This document shows, in pieces, positions 58,701 to 64,000 of a stretch of 64,000 nucleotides of DNA. This DNA is from Meandrina meandrites. Lineage: Eukaryota; Cnidaria; Anthozoa; Scleractinia; Meandrinidae. The stretch is from contig OY855906.1 of NCBI GenBank assembly GCA_963693305.1, positions 28,060,289 through 28,124,288 of the forward strand, written 5' to 3'. The notes beneath the pieces are model-generated. The model saw only the letters and a list, made by a program, of their open reading frames with translations. It was not told the origin of the DNA and did not search any database. Made by a program: the position numbers and the translations under genes. The first letter of the stretch is position 1. Each line of letters opens with the position of its first letter.

Positions 58701-59730
58701 GTAAGTCTCTGTAAGCCATTAAAAGTATTCATTGACCAGGAGCTATAATCGGAGAAGGAGACCGTAAGCGAGATCCACGCACCCCTATGATATGAGACAA
58801 TTATTGTCGTGGGTGTTCGTGTTCGTTGCCGGAGTTGTGTGATTAGGGTCATGGTAGTCGCAAGTAACTCTGCCGGAAAAGTCCCTGTGCTAAAAGTTGG
58901 GAAGTTCATGAGGAAATCAGCCGTTCTATGTGTAACTTCCCTCTCGTGCTAAATTCATCTCCTGGATTTTTCGTCATTTACGCACAAGGCTGATCTATCG
59001 TTTGAAATCTAGAGAATTTTTCTGAGATGAAATTCACAAAGATTCGTTTATGTTTGGATTTTACTGTGGTAAAGGCTCTATTTTTAAATATGTGATAATG
59101 ATGATGATAGCAAAAAAAGCCACTAGTATGCGCATCAGGTCAAACGAGGCTGGGTCGTTTCGCAACCAATCGTTTGAAAACCAATGATGCATAAACCCTT
59201 GGGAACGATGTTCCTTCATTGATGGAGGCTTTGTCTAAAATAGAACGCAAAGACTCCCGAAATAGTCTTTGGTTTTTGCTGTTCAGACCTGTTTCCAAAA
59301 TGTCCGCATAACTGGGACGGATGTCGTGGTCAGTGGATTCCGCATGTTGCTTAACCGCGGAGCCAACATTTCTATTAGTGCCAGGGTTGTGTTCGGCCCC
59401 TCGAGATCCAATTCCTTTTACTTATCCCAACATTCGTGAATGGGCACATTTTGCAGGTCATTTTACACATAATACCTTTTAACTGTTCCTTTTTTGCCTG
59501 CCGGTCGTTGGGCTTCTTTCTAGTGTTTTTAGTGGTTTAGACGCTCTCATGCGGCTCAAAATCCGTCGAATGTGTTCCGACAGTCCTTTCACACACTGAA
59601 TCGGAGTGTATGCCCTCTGATTCTCCTGGGTGCTACGCTGCGTGAAGAGTAAACCTATATTTCATAGCAAAAAAATTAAATGATGGCAAAATGGTTAGTT
59701 TTCCCAGAAAATAAAGAAATACCATTTTTG
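58701..59730. other. presumed intron or 3' flank of copy A
   Basis: Starts with a strong donor (GTAAGT). I looked for the expected phase-0 exons of about 60, 90 and 54 bases and found no convincing candidates. Confidence 0.4.
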
Positions 59731-60300
59731 TCATTTTTTATGTGATTTAATTATATTTTTATCTACTTGGATCACTGAATGGAAAAAGTTAGTCATCCCT
59801 AAGGGAAACAACCTTTGTCTAGACATAAACAGTACCGGCTGCAGGTAAATGCCCCCTGCCTCCAAAAGTAAGACCAACATAAACTGTAGCTTTTGGTTCC
59901 ATCTAACAAAGTAAAAGTGAAGAATGAAGTAGTCACGTGTGATGGAGATCGCGACGTTTCGACTGCACACTGCTAGTCTTCATCAGGCGATAAGGTCGAC
60001 TGGTTATGCGTAAACTTATAAAGCACGCTGCTGCGCTGTGATTGGTTGGTTTTCAATAGCTGTGCATCTCGATCATCGCTGTTCCGATGCTCTGTTGTTA
60101 CCTCGGCGGTCAGCTGTCGTATAGTTCTCCTGTTGTTGTGTTTTTTTGATCGTGGGCATCCATGCTTCAGGAATTTCAATTCCACTATCCCGGTTGATAT
60201 TATTAGGGTGAAGTCTTATGTGAATTGCCTCTTTGACCCTGTGTTTGTACCAGTGTGGGTCACGATCAATAAACAAAGTGCATGCTCAGGAAAAAAAAAA
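59731..60300 (-). mobile_element. 5'-truncated Penelope-like element with ribozyme
   Basis: On the minus strand from about 60290, the translation reads TLFIDRDPHWYKHRVKEAIH then IRLHPNNINRDSGIEIPEAW and MPTIKK. This is the conserved tail of a GIY-YIG-type PLE protein from a different PLE lineage than the one at 30918. It is followed by 3' sequence containing the hammerhead at 59947-59991. An A run at about 60290 marks the truncated end. The upstream reverse transcriptase is missing. Confidence 0.75.
59947..59991 (-). ncRNA. hammerhead ribozyme, PLE type B
   Basis: Minus-strand order: stem I strand AUCGC, core CUGAUGA (59980-59986), stem II GACUAGC/GC-AGUC with a small loop, GAAA (59957-59960), palindromic ACGU, C at the cleavage position, and the second stem I strand GCGAU. 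Stem I pairs five of five bases. Stem III is just the self-complementary ACGU, again implying a dimer-active minimal hammerhead. It lies downstream of the PLE coding remnant, as expected for a PLE terminal repeat. Confidence 0.85.
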
Positions 60301-61164
60301 AAGCTGCGCTGAAAATTACAACAGAGGATACTAAAGAAATATTTTGGAGTAGCATTAGTCAGATACGTGACTTTATTGAAAATATTCTCATTATGCGGTG
60401 TATGTAAACTTGTATGAAAGTATCATGTATCATACAACAAAGCATCAAAGAAAGATCGAAATGGCGTATGTAGTAATGTATCTGCTGTAAATCTTTATTC
60501 TCTGTATCTAAATATTGCTACGCTGTGAAGGTTCCGTAAATTGCCTTGAGCACTGTGGGATTCCTCGTACGACGTACATGTCTGACGAGTCCGTATTTGT
60601 CCGAAAAATACTACTGCAGACATTCGAATCACTTGAATCATCTTCACCTTCATGGCTATTTCAAAGAAGTGCTCAAGGAGGCCTTGACGTAAATTAAGAG
60701 TAGAAGCTGATGAAAGAAATCAAATGTCTGCTTAACTGAGAGAGGTAATTTTGGACGCTACTTCAGCCATTTCCAATGTTGGCTCCTCAGCGGTGCCCAA
60801 CATGTCAATTTCGTTTGTGAACTTAGAAATATAGCCGATCGCTGTATGAAATCAAAACAAGCCCAGTTAACGCGAAATCCGCAGCTTTATCTCTTGAGCA
60901 CGCACAAAATCCGAAACCCTGGCTCTACAATTTCTCTGCGGCATAATGTGAGCTAGAACTCGGTTCACAAACGATTTTCCCCTAGCCACTGAACCTAAAA
61001 ACTTCAACGGAACTGGACTACTATGTGATACAATACTGACGTGAATTAGCACACACAACTGGTATAAACGTCACGTGCAAACGAAAAAGTGTACAAACTG
61101 TGAAAGACAATACAGACTTGTTAAGAATTTTCTAACAAGAACAGCGATCTTCACGTGTTGTTGG
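60301..61164. other. no gene recognised
   Basis: Intergenic between the PLE remnant and the duplicated flank of the third chemoreceptor. Confidence 0.4.
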
Positions 61165-61524
61165 TGACTCAAGAAACTCTTATTTTGTACTTTAATATAG
61201 GTAAATGCAATAAAATCTAAATATAATATTTAAATAACACTATGACGTAAAGTTTATTTAAAAACAGAGTGATAACAACTTGTTATCTTCCAGGCACGAA
61301 ATAAAGCAATTTATTTTAAAATATACCGAATTGAGCTTGAATATTTAAGTTGGCATGGTTGTAAGAATACATGTTAATTAACATGTGCAGAGTAATGTTT
61401 GTTTCAACGTTAGCTCCTTTATACCAGTCGTTTTAAAAAGGGTTGACATTTACATACATGTATACCTTTTGTTTTCATGTAGCATGTGTCACGAAAACAG
61501 TAGTTTTTATATATAAATATATAT

Positions 61525-61695
61525 GTAACAGTAAAAACTCAAGAGCTAGGTTATATGGTCGTTTAATCGCTACTCCGAGTTTCATGCCTCGCATGAGGCA
61601 ATCATCAGGCGACAGATGATTGCCTCGCATGAGGCATGAAACTCGGAGTAGCGATTAAATGACCATATAACCTAGCTCTTGAGTTTTTACTGCTA
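61525..61695. mobile_element. inverted repeat of a PLE-type terminal sequence
   Basis: About 80 bases on each side pair almost perfectly: GTAAAAACTCAAGAGCTAGG, then TTATATGGTC and CGCTACTCCGAGTTTCATGC on the left, with complements on the right. The loop is AGGCGACA. Each arm contains most of a hammerhead; only the minus-strand reading of the left arm has a complete core. It is probably the fused ends of an inverted PLE insertion with no coding region left. Confidence 0.75.
61565..61613 (-). ncRNA. hammerhead ribozyme, type C
   Basis: Minus-strand order: stem I strand GUCGC, core CUGAUGA (61602-61608), stem II UGCCUC/GAGGCA with loop AUGC, GAAA (61580-61583), stem III CUC/GAG around one G, then UA at the cleavage position, and stem I strand GCGAU. 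Stem I has five pairs including one G-U. Stem III is longer than in the other ribozymes of this window. The mirrored copy in the right arm reads CAGAUGA, which breaks the conserved CUGA. Confidence 0.75.
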
Positions 61696-62326
61696 TTCAC
61701 TGCTCTAGTTCAGCTATTGAGCACTTTGTCAGTAGTAGATGAGAATTTCACTTCATTTTTTGGTTAAATATATATGTATATATGCATTTGGAAGCTTCAA
61801 AAACTGCATCATTTTTTAGATATTTAAATATCCCGTGGGCAGAACTTCGGCAAATTACATTTATCACAGTTTATCAAATGGAAATTTCCCAAAACAATAC
61901 GTTTTCGTTGTTGTTTTCGTTCATGAAATGCCTCAATGAAATCAACCAACGATACCCATTGTTTGTTTGTCAGCTTTAAGTAGTTATAAGTCATACGAGA
62001 GGGTAACTGTTTACAAACGTTGCTTCTTTTATTTAAATTTGCGAACCAGGTAACAATAGAATTTCGCAAACTAAGCAATAGGTTATATAGTTGCCGCTTT
62101 AACAACAATAGGAAAAAGTCTTGCTGCACCAAACTAATGTATTTTTTGTCTGATAACTTTATATTAGAAGCCCCACGTCCTCCTTTAATTAATAAGGTTT
62201 GTAGGCGGCACCTGCTTGCTTTGAATGCTCATCAAAAGCAAATATTGTCAGAAAGACTCGTCAATCAAGTCAACCAGGCAGGTTCGTGAACAAGAAGCTT
62301 TGAATATCAGCTAAAAAAAGAACAAG

Positions 62327-63352
62327 ATGCGACCAAGAACGGTGCATGTACAAGAAATGAGCCAAATGGAAGTGAATGACACTGGTAGTACTGTTCCTAC
62401 TGAAGAATATCCGAGAGAAGACCAAATGATATCAAATCGACAAAGGCAGCTTGCAGAGATCTTCCGTCCGATCTTTATCGCTATGAAGTTGACAGGGCAA
62501 TTTTTCGGCGAGACCGCGTTGACTAAGTGTCGTGGTCGAAGCAAATTGCACATTTCACACTTCTTCAGCGCGCTTATCGTTCTAGGCCAATGGCTAAACG
62601 TGGTTTTGGGCTTGACAAGTAGCCTTTACGTAGGGTTCTCTTCCATGAGTAAATTCTTCTTTTTATTGGTTTCGACTATTTGGTATGTTCAGTGTGCAGG
62701 TAACACAATCGTTTGTTTGTTCGTTTTGCCACTGATGAACAGAAGGCCGTCGAGATTCGCCCAATTTCTTTCCAGTTTTGTCACGACGGCGCCCGAGCTT
62801 GATGGGATGAAGGGAAAAACGGTGAGGAGTTTGGCGATAGCATGTTTAGCAGCTGTAATCAATTCCACCGTTCTCGCTATTTTCAATATTTCCTTTGAAG
62901 GCGTGATTTCTATTCATCCACCATGGGATCAACACACAGGCCTGCGCCTAACAGTACGAGTGATAGAAATGGTTTGGGGGCTCCTCAATTCCTTTGCCTG
63001 GACTTTACCACCAGTGATCTTCTGTACCACGTGCATGCTCCCAGAACAAATGTTCGACAGTTTTCAAAATAAAATGTCCAAGGAATCAATCCACTCTTTT
63101 AGCATCGCTTACTTGCGACAGGAGCACCTGAAGCTATGTGAGATGGTAGAGCTGGCCAATGCTGTGTTTTCGCCGCTGCTGTTTGTGATTATTTCATTGG
63201 ACGTACCATTGATTTGCATCAACACTTATCAAACACTCAAGCTGTCAAGTGGAGCAGAAACCATCAGGATTTTGGCTTATGTCTACTGGGGCTTCATTAT
63301 ATGTGCTTTGTTGGTAGTTATTTTCATTTTTGGAAATCGCGTTAACAGAAAG
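62327..63352 (+). CDS. gustatory-receptor-like chemoreceptor, large first exon (tandem copy B)
   Basis: 342 codons from the ATG at 62327 to donor AAG/GTAAGT at 63353, exactly the same length as copy A and co-linear without gaps. The C-terminal half is nearly identical (SKESIHSFSIAYLRQEHL, LLFVIISLDVPLICIN). The segment between TM3 and TM4 is more diverged (NISFEGVISIHPPW against IVHLTGMISMFPPW). One notable change is CMLPEQMFD against CMLLEKMFD after TM5. The remaining exons would lie beyond the window or in 63353-64000, where I see none. Same superfamily as the gene at 3733. Confidence 0.75.
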
Positions 63353-64000
63353 GTAAGTCCTTCACGTCATTTCGAAGCATACTATTCCATCGACCCAAGA
63401 AGTTATGATCGAAAAAAAAAAAAAGATAAGATTTAGCGTAACTGTTTGTATTGTGTTCGTTATCAAGTTATATATTACGGATGATGTCAAAATGTGGTAT
63501 GAACAACAAAGTGGCCCACGAGCCGCGAGGCGAGCTGCCACTGATGTTCATACCACATTTTGACGCCTTCTCATAACTGAGCAGACGCACGGTAAAAATG
63601 GAATCTATTTATTTTATACAATAACAGAAGACTTCAACACACTTCAGAATAATTTGTTTTTAAATGCAAAGCCGCCACAGGTGAGCTAAAGTTTTTTTCA
63701 TTTCACACTAATGTTATCCGCAATCACGAAGCACTATGAAACCAATTTATACGCAGAATAAAGGAAAACTGAAACTCCAACGAAAAAAAAAAACTAACCT
63801 TTTAATATCCATTTCGAAAGTTGTTTGACTCTGTAGGCTTTAAGTCAAGACTCGGATTCATGGATTTCCCGTAGCGTCGTCAAACTACTCGAGCATCAGA
63901 TAAACAGCTTTCGGTGATTTTTCCAATCAGTCACTGCCTACTTCAAGCTTGTTCGGCCAAGTTAAAAGTCGCCAAAGGTGAACAATATTTAGCACACTGT
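63353..64000. other. presumed intron 1 of copy B
   Basis: No further exon is recognised before the window ends. A hairpin MITE lies at about 63482-63563. Confidence 0.4.
63482..63563. mobile_element. short hairpin MITE in the presumed intron
   Basis: GTCAAAATGTGGTATGAAC pairs with GTTCATACCACATTTTGAC around a loop containing a CGAGCCGCGAGGCGAGC near-palindrome. Non-coding. Confidence 0.8.

Larger units (their letters stand above)
61165..62326. repeat. duplicated 5' flank of the third chemoreceptor
   Basis: The second copy of the block at 56590-57674. It differs by carrying the ribozyme palindrome at 61525-61695, which the first copy lacks, so that insertion followed the duplication. Confidence 0.75.

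Overview
This is a eukaryotic window, most likely from an anthozoan cnidarian (a stony coral is my best guess). The grounds are: intron-bearing genes with GT..AG junctions; long AT-rich intergenic DNA crowded with short inverted-repeat transposons; a gustatory-receptor-like chemoreceptor family of the cnidarian/invertebrate Gr superfamily; several lineage-specific class A GPCRs without introns; and Penelope-like retroelements (PLEs) with GIY-YIG domains and hammerhead ribozymes. A run of 200 N at 35449-35648 marks a scaffold gap. Nothing looks bacterial in layout: no operons, no Shine-Dalgarno sites.

Layout. 1-7.5 kb: a complete four-exon gustatory-receptor-like gene (3733-6368) with a TA-flanked MITE in intron 2. 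7.5-10.1 kb: a LINE 3' fragment split by a 1.8 kb inverted-repeat transposon with a 7-bp target duplication. 10.6-11.7 kb: a degenerate ~100-bp tandem array. 12.4-19.4 kb: a class A GPCR (12474-13375) and a decayed paralogue (about 18610-19428) either side of a tandem duplication. 21.1-28.5 kb: a second copy of the array, broken up by nested transposons. The largest of these is a 4.26 kb foldback element (23627-27888) whose arms are tandem ~185-bp units, each with its own hairpin. 29.3-30.4 kb: a TTAA-bounded element carrying a gene-like first exon. 30.9-33.4 kb: a Penelope element inserted as an inverted pair with a 29-bp target duplication and a hammerhead ribozyme in each arm. 33.6-34.6 kb: a GPCR pseudogene. 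34.8-36.3 kb: palindromic elements filled with decamer motifs, and the assembly gap. 38.0-39.1 kb: an intronless secreted GH5-like protein. 44.9-45.9 kb: an intact class A GPCR. 47-55 kb: a retroelement graveyard of LINE fragments and nested palindromic transposons. 56.6-63.4 kb: two tandem gustatory-receptor-like first exons with duplicated flanks, with two more PLE-type hammerhead ribozymes between them.

How it fits together. The host genes are sensory: three Gr-like chemoreceptors, two GPCRs and two dead GPCRs, plus one secreted glycosidase-like protein. They sit among mobile DNA that uses inverted-repeat architecture at every scale. The most informative signals are the hammerhead ribozymes of three different sequence types, and three places where a transposon can be dated or bounded because an empty version of its target survives in the same window.
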